From: Candidatus Ozemibacter sibiricus
Lineage (GTDB): Bacteria; Muiribacteriota; Ozemobacteria; Ozemobacterales; Ozemobacteraceae
Direction: 5' to 3'
Length of the DNA: 64,000 nt
Assembly (NCBI GenBank): GCA_003327425.1
Contig: QOQW01000021.1
Span: 1 to 64,000 of the forward strand
Shown here piece by piece: positions 7,697 through 15,514 of the stretch. The position numbers were made by a program, and so were the translations under genes. Each line of letters opens with the position of its first letter. Position 1 is the stretch's first letter. The notes beneath the pieces are model-generated. The model had not been told where the DNA came from, searched no databases, and saw nothing but the letters and a program-made list of their open reading frames with translations.

Positions 7697-10615
7697 ATGA
7701 GTATCGACCAGGTCTTGAGAAACGAGTTGACGCCGCAGCAATACGACGCGGCTGTGGATACCGCCCGCGAGGTTTTGTGTCTGGCGTGCGCCGGCTCGGG
7801 CAAGTCAAGGACATTGGCCTACCGGATCGCCAGACTCCTCGCCCAGAATGAGCCGCCCGAAGGTATCGTGGCCTTTACGTTCACCGAAAAGGCGGCCGAG
7901 TCCATCAAGCGCCGGGTTTCTCAAGCCCTGGCCACCGCAGGACTCGATCCCACCGTGATGGGGGCGATGTATATCGGAACCATCCACTCTTACTGCCAGC
8001 GCGTACTGGGCGACATGGACGCAACGTATCGACAGTACGACGTTCTTGACGAGAACCGGCTCAAACTCTACATGATTTCGCGTTATCACCGGTTGGGTCT
8101 TCAATCCTTCCGACCGCGCGCACGGAACAACAGCTATTTCGACACAGTAAAGCAGGCGTCGGATGCATGGAAGACCGCCAACGACGAGCTGTTGGACTTC
8201 AATACGGTCGCCGCCGAAGATCAAGACATCGGTGGCTTGCTCACCCGCATTCGGGACGGTCTCAGGGCGGATCAATATATCGATTTCTCGTTGATGATCC
8301 GGGATGTGGTCGAGGCGATCCGTTCCAATGCAGCCGGCGTGGAAAACGGCATTGGGAATTTGCGTCACCTCATGGTGGATGAGTACCAGGACGTCAACCC
8401 TTGTCAGGAGGAGCTGATCCGACTGCTGCATCAGCGCTCGCAGACGCTTTTCGTGGTTGGAGACGACGACCAGTCGATCTATGCATGGCGGGGGGCCGAC
8501 GTCAGCAACATTTTAGGTTTTCAACGACGCTATACCGGCTGCAGCGTGCACACCCTCTCCCAAAATTTCCGCAGCACGGAGCCCATCGTCCAGGCTTCGG
8601 ACGCCTTCGCGGCCGCCATGCTGGGCCCGAGCCGGATTCCGAAAAATCCGGCGGCCTTTGCGAATCGGACGCCCCAGGATTTCAGAGTGCTGTGGTTTCC
8701 GGACCGCGCCGCCGAGGCGGGATGGGTTGCGGATAGAGTCCGGTGTCTGTTGGGCACCGCCTATGATGACAACGGCGTCGTCCGTGGTTTGACGCCTGCT
8801 GATTTCGCGATTCTGATGCGCTCGACACGTCAGGCGGAGCAGGATGGCACGCCGAGACATGCGGCGTTTACGGCCGCACTGGAAACCCTCGGCATTCCTT
8901 TCAGTTTGGAAGCCGGCGGGGGGCCCTTCGACCGCCCGCAGACATCGGTTCTGCGCAGCACATTTGAACTCCTCCGCAATACCCCGCTCGACCGGAACAC
9001 GGTGCAACAGCATTTCAACAGCGAGGTGCTGCCTGCGTTTCCCGACGCGGATTTCAATGCCCTGATCCGTGTTCTCACAGATTGGAGCCGCCGCATTCAC
9101 CGTCCGCAAGGCTCGACGAGAATCCGACTCTATCCTCAACAGCTTGTCTACGATCTATTGGAAGCTTTCAACATCGCACGGACGAATTTCAGCGACGATG
9201 TCATGCGGGACATCGGACTTTTCAGCCGCATGATTCTCGACGTCGAGACGGTGTATATGAGCGTGGACTCCGGACAACGCTTTTCGGACGTCCTCAACTT
9301 TCTGCAGAACGCCGCCGAGACCGGTTACGATGTTTCCACCGACGATGTGCTTCAACGACCCGACGCCGTCACCGTGTCGACCGTTCACAAGATGAAAGGT
9401 CTCGAATTCCCTTGCGTTTTCGTGGTTGATGTGGAAGCGCATCGGTTCCCCAAACGGAGGAGCAACTATTCGGGATGGCTGCCGCCGGGGGTCATGGCTG
9501 CAGCGATCAACCGCGGTGCATACCAGAGCACCCCGGATGAGGAAATCCGGCTCTTCTACACCGCGGCGACGCGTGCCGAACGGTATCTTTACATAAGCGG
9601 GGCGGAGAGTCTGCCGCAGGCCAGACGGGCAGCCCGCCGGTCTCCCTACGCGTTGCAGCTTGCGGCCCATCCGGCGGTGGTTCAAAACTCCGCAGGTCTT
9701 CCGGCTGGTCTTCGCCAAGCTCCGCCGCGCCGGAGGGTCGAGGATACCGATTACCCGACCAGCTTCACCGAGATCAGATACTACCTGCAATGCCCCAGGA
9801 GTTATCAGTTTCGGGAGCGCTACGGTCTCAACCCGGTCGTCCCCGAAATGTTCGGTTACGGCCGGACCGTTCATACATCGATCCAAAAGCTTCACGAGCT
9901 TCACCCGGACTCTCCGCCGGCGGAGAACCAAGTGGAGCAGGTTGTGCTGAAAACATTCCATTTGAAGCACGTTCCCCAAAGCGGCGATCCGGTGAACCGA
10001 CCGGGCGCTTACGAGAATTCGAGAAATCGGGCGGTGGAAATCGCACAGGGTTACGTCGCGTCCTTCGGCGGGGATTTCGAGCGCGAAAGACAGGTTGAAG
10101 CGGTATTTGAGATTCCGGCCTCCAACTGCGTCATCACCGGCTCGATTGATCTCCTGCTCCACGAGGATGACGATGGAAACATCCTCCAGGCCGAGATCAT
10201 CGACTTCAAAACGATGGAAGGCGGCGAGACGCCGGGTGAGAACGACGACCTCGATTGGACCGAGCTTGCTTTACAGGTTCAACTATATGCAAGAGCCGCC
10301 GACCAGGTTCTCGGGCAGAATGCGAGAACAGGCAGTGTTCATCTTCTGAAGGACAACCAGAGAGTTGAAGTACCGATCACCCAGGAGGCGGTGGATTCAG
10401 CACTCGCAAACATCGAATGGGCGGTCACGGGAATTCTCGCGTCGGACTTTCCGATGCGACCGCATCCCGACAAATGCTCCAAGTGCGACTTCCAGAAAAT
10501 CTGCCCCGGAACGCCGCAAGGCTTTCAAGTCCTCACGACCACTCCCCCCGAGCTCCACCTGCCGGGGCGCAGGGAGATGGCCAGGGCTTTCAGTTTGTAT
10601 CAGGGACAGGACTGA
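7697..10615 (+). CDS. UvrD-like helicase with C-terminal Cas4/AddB-type nuclease
   Basis: 972 residues. The N-terminal two thirds is a superfamily 1A helicase: Walker A CAGSGKS near 31-37, motif Ia AFTFTEKAA, motif II DEYQDVN, motif III GDDDQSIYAWRGA, motif IV LSQNFRST, motif V STVHKMKGLEF and motif VI YTAATRAE. The C-terminal third is a PD-(D/E)XK domain with GSIDLLL, EIIDFKT and LQVQLYARAA. It has one Cys at LQCPRSYQF and three at CSKCDFQKIC, the four-Cys arrangement of the 4Fe-4S cluster in AddB and Cas4. The ATG at 7697 has GAGAGGGA about ten bases upstream; a GTG at 7667 overlapping the methyltransferase stop is the alternative. The stop overlaps the next ATG (TGATG). Inferred role: ATP-driven DNA end processing or restriction. 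Confidence 0.85.
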   Translation: MSIDQVLRNELTPQQYDAAVDTAREVLCLACAGSGKSRTLAYRIARLLAQNEPPEGIVAFTFTEKAAESIKRRVSQALATAGLDPTVMGAMYIGTIHSYCQRVLGDMDATYRQYDVLDENRLKLYMISRYHRLGLQSFRPRARNNSYFDTVKQASDAWKTANDELLDFNTVAAEDQDIGGLLTRIRDGLRADQYIDFSLMIRDVVEAIRSNAAGVENGIGNLRHLMVDEYQDVNPCQEELIRLLHQRSQTLFVVGDDDQSIYAWRGADVSNILGFQRRYTGCSVHTLSQNFRSTEPIVQASDAFAAAMLGPSRIPKNPAAFANRTPQDFRVLWFPDRAAEAGWVADRVRCLLGTAYDDNGVVRGLTPADFAILMRSTRQAEQDGTPRHAAFTAALETLGIPFSLEAGGGPFDRPQTSVLRSTFELLRNTPLDRNTVQQHFNSEVLPAFPDADFNALIRVLTDWSRRIHRPQGSTRIRLYPQQLVYDLLEAFNIARTNFSDDVMRDIGLFSRMILDVETVYMSVDSGQRFSDVLNFLQNAAETGYDVSTDDVLQRPDAVTVSTVHKMKGLEFPCVFVVDVEAHRFPKRRSNYSGWLPPGVMAAAINRGAYQSTPDEEIRLFYTAATRAERYLYISGAESLPQARRAARRSPYALQLAAHPAVVQNSAGLPAGLRQAPPRRRVEDTDYPTSFTEIRYYLQCPRSYQFRERYGLNPVVPEMFGYGRTVHTSIQKLHELHPDSPPAENQVEQVVLKTFHLKHVPQSGDPVNRPGAYENSRNRAVEIAQGYVASFGGDFERERQVEAVFEIPASNCVITGSIDLLLHEDDDGNILQAEIIDFKTMEGGETPGENDDLDWTELALQVQLYARAADQVLGQNARTGSVHLLKDNQRVEVPITQEAVDSALANIEWAVTGILASDFPMRPHPDKCSKCDFQKICPGTPQGFQVLTTTPPELHLPGRREMARAFSLYQGQD

Positions 10616-11052
10616 TGCCGGACAACCTGACACCCGAACAGCGCAGCTACTGTATGTCCCGCATCAAGGGGAAGGATACGGGTCTGGAGGTGCGGGTGCG
10701 GTCAGCGCTTCATAGGAGAGGTTTGAGGTTCCGCAAGCACGTCAAAGAACTGCCCGGCAGGCCGGATATCGTCTTCAGCAAGGCTCGGGTCGCAGTCTTC
10801 GTGGACGGCGATTTTTGGCACGGATACCGATTCCCTTCCTGGGAGGACAAGGTCTCTGATTTTTGGAAAAAGAAGATAAGCAAGAACCGGGAACGGGACG
10901 CCGCAAACCATCGGAAACTGCGGCAGATGGAATGGACGGTGATCCGCCTGTGGCAGCATGAAGTCGAAGAGGATTTCGATGCATGCATTGATCGGATACT
11001 CGCAGCGGTCCGCGGGCACGAAGAGAAAGCCAACTCAAATCAGGAGGTATGA
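10615..11052 (+). CDS. vsr: Vsr-family endonuclease without the zinc ligands
   Basis: 145 residues. The core aligns with the very-short-patch-repair endonuclease, with catalytic Asp51 in LPGRPDIVF and His69 in FVDGDFWHG at the same numbers as E. coli Vsr. The positions that bind structural zinc in the E. coli enzyme (Cys66, His71, Cys73) are Asp, Tyr and Phe here, so this is the zinc-free variant type. The C-terminal motif FWKKKISKNRERD is typical. Translation is coupled to the helicase gene (TGATG). The gene lies three positions after the C5 methyltransferase it would normally serve, but a role as a strand-cleaving effector in the same defence unit is equally possible. Confidence 0.85.
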   Translation: MPDNLTPEQRSYCMSRIKGKDTGLEVRVRSALHRRGLRFRKHVKELPGRPDIVFSKARVAVFVDGDFWHGYRFPSWEDKVSDFWKKKISKNRERDAANHRKLRQMEWTVIRLWQHEVEEDFDACIDRILAAVRGHEEKANSNQEV

Positions 11053-11054
11053 AA

Positions 11055-11288
11055 ATGTCGAAGCGCAAGACTTACCATGTGACACCCAATACCGACGGCG
11101 GCTGGAAGGTCAAGGAAGAGAAGGCATCAAGAGCATCCAGCAGCCACGATACGAAGGCGGAGGCTGTGGATCGAGCCAAGGAACTTGCGAAAAACCAGGA
11201 GCTCGGGCAGGTGGTGATCCACAAGAAGGATATGACGATTCAGACCGAGCACACCTACGGAAAGGACCCATATCCGCCCAAGGGATAA
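11055..11288 (+). CDS. DUF2188 protein
   Basis: 77 residues, fitting the small DUF2188 family: KTYHVTPNTDGGWKVK at the start, then a helix with AEAVDRAKELAKN and the strand QVVIHKKD. The function of the family is unknown. I chose the ATG at 11055 because AGGAGG ends seven bases before it; the ATG at 11049, which overlaps the vsr stop, is too close to that site. The gene sits between nuclease genes in the same direction and probably on the same transcript. Confidence 0.75.
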   Translation: MSKRKTYHVTPNTDGGWKVKEEKASRASSSHDTKAEAVDRAKELAKNQELGQVVIHKKDMTIQTEHTYGKDPYPPKG

Positions 11289-11321
11289 GAATGTGCAATG
11301 TGATGGAGGCGGCGCTGAATA

Positions 11322-13052
11322 ATGAAGACACCGAAACATTCCCTGCGGAAGATCGTCGGCTTCTTAAACAATCCTGACGAGGACGGCGGTTTCTGGCTGC
11401 CCAATATCCAGCGGCCGTTCGTCTGGAGCGAGGACCAGATCTGCCGTCTCTTCGACTCGATTCTGAGGGAATACCCCATCAGCACTCTGCTGATATGGAA
11501 GACCAAGGCTGAGGTCCGCCACAGAAAGTTCATCGACAACTACCGCAGCAAGCTCCGGTTGAGCGATTTTTACGTCCCCGAAAACGGCAGGAAGAAATGT
11601 CTGGTTCTGGACGGTCAGCAGAGACTTCAAAGCCTGTTCATCGGTCTGTGCGGCAGCTACGAAGGGCGGGAGCTTTTCCTCGACATTTTAAGCGGAGAGG
11701 TGTCCGCTCCGGACGACGTCAAGTTCAGGTTTGCCTTTCTCGACGCAGGCAAAGCCGGCTTTCCGTGGATCAGATTCAAAGACCTGGTCTTCAATACCGC
11801 CGATCCGCTTACCGCCGCGGAGGACCTGATCGCCAAAGCGGGCCGCGGACTCTCCCCTGATGAACGTCGCAAAATCAGCCGCCACGTCGGCATCGTATTC
11901 AAGACTTTTCATTCCGACGACGGGATTTCATACCAGGAGCTCGACAGCACCGAAAACGCCGAACTCTACACCGAAGACGACGTTGTGGAGGTCTTTATAC
12001 GGGCTAATTCCGGCGGCACCCGGTTGGGCAAATCCGATCTGCTTTTTTCCTTGCTGAGCTCAAGCTGGGACCGCGCCGACGAACAGATGGAGGACCTTCT
12101 GTCGGACCTCAACCGCCACGGCTTCGCATTCACTCGTGATTTCGTTTTGAAATCATGCCTTACGCTGTTGAACCAAGGCGCACGCTATGAGGTCTCGAAG
12201 TTCCGCAAACCGGGCGTGCGGGAGGAAATCGAAACCAGGTGGCAGGACATCACGAAAGCGCTGAAAGACGTTCTGGACTTCGTCCGCGGGAAAACCTTCA
12301 TCCGATGTGACAAAGCCTTGCCGTCCTATCTTGTCGTGATTCCGTTGGTCTATTCCCGCTATCATTTTCCGGATAACTGGAAGGCCGCGCAGGGGATAGA
12401 CAGTTACCTGCTGCGTGCTCTAATCAGCGGCGCATTCAGCGGAACCCCGGACCAACTCATCGACGACTGCGTCGGAAAGATCAGGGAGCGGAACGGCTTC
12501 GATCTCAATCATCTGTTCGACGCCATCCGTTCGAAAGGACGAAGTCTCGAACTTACCGAGGATCGCTTCTGGCAGATGGGTTACGGTTCCGACTCGATCC
12601 ATCTGCTTTTCAATCTGTGGTACCGTGAGTTCAATTACACACCTGCTTACGACAACAACCTTCCGCAAGTCGACCACATCTTTCCGCAGAGCGCCCTGAG
12701 AAAGATCAAAGCCGTCAGCCCGGAAACGGGTCGGCTCAGCATCGTGAAATACAAACAGGATTCGCGCGACCAGTTGGCCAACTGCATGTTGTTGACCCAG
12801 GCGGAGAACGGAGCCGGCGGCAAATCCGATACCCTGCCCGAAGTCTGGTTCGCCGACAAGCCGGAAAGCTACCTCGACATGCACTTGGTACCGAAGGATA
12901 AGGACCTTTGGAAGATCGACCGCTTCGAAGACTTCATTGAAGAGCGCAGGAAGTTGATTAGAGATAAATTCTCGTATCTTCTTGCGCAGAAGACTCAGGA
13001 TAATCAGATTGCACAAACGGGCAATGATGGACCCGCGCCATCTATTCATTGA
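11322..13052 (+). CDS. DUF262/DUF1524 (GmrSD-like) nuclease
   Basis: 576 residues. The N-terminal DUF262 domain has the ParB-like NTPase signature DGQQR at residues 97-101 (VLDGQQRLQSLFIG) and FIRANSGGTRLGKSDL near 227-242. The C-terminal DUF1524 domain has the His-Me finger pattern VDHIFPQSAL near 445, followed by NCMLL and an Asn/Lys pair. This architecture is found in type IV restriction enzymes of the GmrSD family (which cut modified phage DNA) and in SspE of phosphorothioate defence. The ATG at 11322 has only a distant GGAGG. The 3' end overlaps the next gene. Target specificity is unknown; as a neighbour of a methyltransferase it must tolerate the host's own modification. Confidence 0.85.
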   Translation: MKTPKHSLRKIVGFLNNPDEDGGFWLPNIQRPFVWSEDQICRLFDSILREYPISTLLIWKTKAEVRHRKFIDNYRSKLRLSDFYVPENGRKKCLVLDGQQRLQSLFIGLCGSYEGRELFLDILSGEVSAPDDVKFRFAFLDAGKAGFPWIRFKDLVFNTADPLTAAEDLIAKAGRGLSPDERRKISRHVGIVFKTFHSDDGISYQELDSTENAELYTEDDVVEVFIRANSGGTRLGKSDLLFSLLSSSWDRADEQMEDLLSDLNRHGFAFTRDFVLKSCLTLLNQGARYEVSKFRKPGVREEIETRWQDITKALKDVLDFVRGKTFIRCDKALPSYLVVIPLVYSRYHFPDNWKAAQGIDSYLLRALISGAFSGTPDQLIDDCVGKIRERNGFDLNHLFDAIRSKGRSLELTEDRFWQMGYGSDSIHLLFNLWYREFNYTPAYDNNLPQVDHIFPQSALRKIKAVSPETGRLSIVKYKQDSRDQLANCMLLTQAENGAGGKSDTLPEVWFADKPESYLDMHLVPKDKDLWKIDRFEDFIEERRKLIRDKFSYLLAQKTQDNQIAQTGNDGPAPSIH

Positions 13053-13734
13053 TGAACGCCACACCGGCATGTGCGTTTATTGCGGCACCCATCCGGATAC
13101 GCGCGACCACGTTCCTTCGAAGGTCCTGTTGGATGAACCCTATCCGCCGGAGTTGCCGGTCGTCGGTGCCTGCAAAAAGTGCAACTCTTCGTTCTCGCTG
13201 GATGAGCAATATCTGGCTTGCTTCTTGGATTGTGTCATCCACGGCGGCGCAGAGGCCTCTGATCTTCATCGTCCCAACGTCAAGCGCATTCTGGAAGGTA
13301 ATCCGGCGTTGCAATTGAGGATAGAGGGGGCTTGGAAAAAAGATGAGGCGGACAACTTGATATGGGAACCGGAGGCTGGTCGGGTTCGGAACGTGATCCT
13401 GAAACTCGCAAGAGGGCACGCCGCATATGAGTTGTACCCGAAACTGGAGAAACCGAGCATAGTCGGTTTTGCGCCCCTACAGATATTGAGCGATGACCAA
13501 AGATCGGCGTTCGAGCAGGTCGCCGGCGATGACGAGACCGACTTGTGGCCGGAAATCGGCAGCCGGGCGTTCCTGAGGGCGTTCGGGAAATCTCCGGACC
13601 GACTCCCGCTCTCAGGTGGTTGGGTCGTGGTTCAACCGGGGCGTTACCGATATTCAGTGTCCGAAACAGGCGGGGTGATTGTACGAATGGTCCTGAGCGA
13701 ATACCTGGCCTGCGAGGTTGTATGGGAACTTTGA
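13027..13734 (+). CDS. HNH endonuclease-like protein
   Basis: 235 residues. Near the N-terminus are two zinc-finger-like CxxC pairs, CVYCG and CKKCN, separated by RDHVPSKVLL. This is the HNH layout, with DH as the catalytic His and the Asn after the second pair. The remaining 170 residues are not recognised. The start is ATG 13027, or the ATG directly before it at 13024; both lie inside the 3' end of the DUF262 gene, so translation is coupled. It is the last gene of the nuclease run, and the repeat-bearing spacer follows. Confidence 0.6.
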   Translation: MDPRHLFIDERHTGMCVYCGTHPDTRDHVPSKVLLDEPYPPELPVVGACKKCNSSFSLDEQYLACFLDCVIHGGAEASDLHRPNVKRILEGNPALQLRIEGAWKKDEADNLIWEPEAGRVRNVILKLARGHAAYELYPKLEKPSIVGFAPLQILSDDQRSAFEQVAGDDETDLWPEIGSRAFLRAFGKSPDRLPLSGGWVVVQPGRYRYSVSETGGVIVRMVLSEYLACEVVWEL

Positions 13735-13760
13735 ACGGTCCTTTGGAAAGGAGGTGATCT

Positions 13761-13814
13761 TTGCGACAGGTTTGCGACACAACTTGCGACAAGATCACGA
13801 CTCGACTTGCGACA
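13761..13814 (+). repeat. four TTGCGACA direct repeats
   Basis: Exact octamers TTGCGACA start at 13761, 13772, 13784 and 13807, giving spacings of 11, 12 and 23 bases, close to one, one and two turns of B-DNA. Such phasing is typical of arrays bound by a protein on one face of the helix, such as iterons, operator arrays or integrase arm sites. No known site is recognised. Confidence 0.6.
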
Positions 13815-13889
13815 TTCGCGTCGTGTAGAGTAATTGGGAAATCGACATTGACGCCGCTTCAGCCTCACCAGGAGCGGCCTGATCTTTGA
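13761..13889 (+). CDS. possible small ORF with TTG start
   Basis: A TTG at 13761 follows GGAGG by six bases, within a 13-base perfect complement to the usual 16S 3' end. The frame runs 42 codons (starting MRQVCDTTCDK if TTG is read as Met) to TGA at 13887-13889. The N-terminal part is encoded by the TTGCGACA repeats. There is no homology I can name. The ribosome site is the only strong argument for translation. Confidence 0.25.
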   Translation: MRQVCDTTCDKITTRLATFASCRVIGKSTLTPLQPHQERPDL

Positions 13890-13972
13890 TAACCCGTTGA
13901 TATTGAAGGTTTTCGGTTAACGGCGGGAGAAAGAGAACGGTTATGAAGAGGGTTGCATACGGGGAGTGCTCG

Positions 13973-13997
13973 AAACCCCGTCTCTCGACGGGGTTTT
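13973..13997 (+). terminator. rho-independent-type hairpin
   Basis: A perfect 10-base stem AAACCCCGTC / GACGGGGTTT with loop TCTC, followed by T-rich TTCT. It probably ends transcription of the defence run before the mntA unit. Confidence 0.7.
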
Positions 13998-14090
13998 CTG
14001 CTTTCCGGACCACTGCATCTACCGCTACCTGAGCCCTTACGGGGCCTGCCTGGCTTGGCCAAAACATCAGGTGGCCTGATCATGCCAAAC

Positions 14091-14120
14091 TTGTGTCCAA
14101 TGAATTGGGTGTGGTACAAA
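14091..14120 (+). promoter_or_regulatory. likely mntA promoter with operator-like palindrome
   Basis: TTGTGT (14091-14096) and TACAAA (14115-14120) are 18 bases apart and lie 17 bases before the mntA ATG. The spacer contains the palindrome CCAAT-GA-ATTGG (14097-14108), a fitting site for autorepression, which is common in toxin-antitoxin operons. Confidence 0.4.
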
Positions 14121-14136
14121 GGGACCGGTCGCTGCC

Positions 14137-14433
14137 ATGGATAAAGGCGAAGTCATTCAAATCCTGCAAGCAAATCGACAGGCGCTGGCTCAGTTTCATG
14201 TGCGTTCCTTGTCCATTTTCGGATCGGTTGCGAGGGGAGAGGCCGGATCCGATAGCGACGTCGACATCCTCGTGGAATTCGAACCCGGTGCTCGGGTCGG
14301 GTTGTTTCACTGCGCCAGATTGCAGCGATTTTTGCGGGAAACCCTCGGCAGAGAAGTCGATCTTGCCACCCCCAAAGCGCTCCATAAAGCGTTGCCAAAA
14401 GACATTCTAAAGGAAGCGGTACGTGCCTTCTAG
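14137..14433 (+). CDS. mntA: MntA-type nucleotidyltransferase antitoxin
   Basis: 98 residues, the usual length for minimal nucleotidyltransferases of HEPN-MNT toxin-antitoxin pairs. The catalytic motif GSx10DxD is complete: Gly29-Ser30, Asp41 and Asp43 in SDSDVDILVEF. Known MntA proteins neutralise the HepT RNase by transferring AMP to it. The gene overlaps the start of the adjacent hepT remnant by 11 bases. Since that toxin has lost its catalytic part, this antitoxin appears to be an orphan. The Shine-Dalgarno is weak. Confidence 0.88.
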   Translation: MDKGEVIQILQANRQALAQFHVRSLSIFGSVARGEAGSDSDVDILVEFEPGARVGLFHCARLQRFLRETLGREVDLATPKALHKALPKDILKEAVRAF

Positions 14434-14602
14434 GGATTGGAAACTCCGTATTCAAGACATAATCGAATCAATTGAGGCTGTAGAAGGCTATGTATGGGGT
14501 ATGACATTCGAGGAGTTTACGCGCGATGGGAAAACCGTCGACGCCGTTATCCGACGTTTCACCAACATCGGGGAAGCCGCCAATCACATCCCGGAGGAGA
14601 TC
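14423..14602 (+). pseudogene. hepT: HepT toxin remnant, 3' end lost
   Basis: A GTG start at 14423, with AAGGAAG just upstream, opens a HepT-type HEPN protein. Homology is good up to IGEAANHIPEEI (about 60 residues). Then the sequence changes abruptly near 14602 and the frame simply runs antisense through the next gene to 14869. The RNase motif (R-x4-6-H, usually RNxxxH) and the C-terminal helices are missing, so the toxin is dead. The break coincides with the switch to minus-strand chromosomal genes and probably marks the right edge of the island. Confidence 0.8.
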
Positions 14603-14667
14603 TGCGCCAGCACCCAGGCACCTCCTTCATCGACGCGGCCCCGGGCTGATCGCCAGGAACACCCGGG

Positions 14668-15486
14668 TCAGCGGATGATCGAGAGGACCACCAGACCGAG
14701 ACCGAGGAGCCCGCTGACGATCATCCCCATGGTCACCAGCTTGATGCCGGAGGCGCTCGCCGCCATCAGTTCTTCTTCCGATTTCAGCGAGATGATGAAT
14801 CGGCCTTTGTCGCGGGGAATCTTGATGACCAGCTCGTCGTCGGCGTCGCTGGCCTCGCCGAGCACATAGACCTTGCGGTCGAGGGGCAGAATGCTCTCGG
14901 TGAAGTTGTAGCCGAGCGTGCGGTGGCCAGCCGGGGGCTGGTGAGTCGTGATGAACGGCAAACCCGTCGTCGAGAAACTGACGTCGCCGAAGGTGATGGT
15001 GCGCCCGGAAGTCATCTCGCCCGGCTCGAACTTGTCGATGATGCGGACCGGATCGAGTTCGGCCCCGTTGGGGTTGATCAGCACCTTGCCGGTGCTGTCT
15101 TCGACATAGAAGGGAAGACTCTGCGTGTTCGAAGCGACGGTATCGGTCTTTTTGCGGGTCTTGCGCACCACTTTGCCCTGGGCATCGGTTTCTTCGTAGG
15201 TTTCTTCATACTGCCGGGTGACCGACATCGAGTAGTAGACGCATTTCTGTTTGGCCACTTCGGAGATCAGCGGGTTGTCGCATTTGATGACGCCCTTCAG
15301 CTCGACGAGTCGCCGGAAGTGACCAGGTTTTCCCATCCGGTCGGCGATGGCTTTGGCCTCTTCGATGAGATCACGACAGTTGCTGGTTTCGATGGCTTTG
15401 ATGTAGCCGAGTTTTTCTTCCTCGCTCCGCTTGACGAAGAACAGAATGCCGGCAAACACCAGGGAAAAAAGGCCCACATAGACCAT
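14668..15486 (-). CDS. GIDE-domain membrane protein
   Basis: 272 residues with a transmembrane helix at each end (residues about 2-18 and 250-270). The middle matches the GIDE domain, first described in the mitochondrial outer-membrane ubiquitin/SUMO ligase MULAN/MAPL: KGVIKCDNPLISE near 65-77, then CVYYSMSVTRQYEETYE and VEDSTGKVLINPNGAEL. There is no RING finger, so it is not an E3 ligase in the eukaryotic sense. The biochemical role of bacterial GIDE proteins is unknown. It is the last gene of a three-gene minus-strand operon, 28 bases after the dynamin-like GTPase, and probably acts with it at the membrane. Confidence 0.75.
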   Translation of the reverse strand: MVYVGLFSLVFAGILFFVKRSEEEKLGYIKAIETSNCRDLIEEAKAIADRMGKPGHFRRLVELKGVIKCDNPLISEVAKQKCVYYSMSVTRQYEETYEETDAQGKVVRKTRKKTDTVASNTQSLPFYVEDSTGKVLINPNGAELDPVRIIDKFEPGEMTSGRTITFGDVSFSTTGLPFITTHQPPAGHRTLGYNFTESILPLDRKVYVLGEASDADDELVIKIPRDKGRFIISLKSEEELMAASASGIKLVTMGMIVSGLLGLGLVVLSIIR

Positions 15487-15514
15487 AGGAACGTTCTCCT
15501 CTCAAATTGGTTCG

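Larger units (their letters stand above)
13735..14136. other. repeat-bearing intergenic spacer
   Basis: About 400 bases separate the HNH gene from mntA. In order it holds an exact anti-anti-SD match (AAAGGAGGTGATC at 13747-13759), four TTGCGACA copies, a possible 42-codon frame, a strong terminator hairpin at 13973-13996, an inverted repeat ATCAGG-TGG-CCTGAT at 14066-14080, and a likely promoter for mntA. No tRNA and no recombinase gene is visible here. Confidence 0.6.

Noticed and set aside
13747-13760. Match to the 16S rRNA 3' end on the minus strand
   Set aside because: Only 13-14 bases match and no rRNA sequence flanks it; an extended Shine-Dalgarno on the plus strand explains it.
14603-14869. 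Continuation of the HepT frame as a chimeric toxin
   Set aside because: After 14602 the translation is antisense to the GIDE gene and contains none of the HepT catalytic motif.
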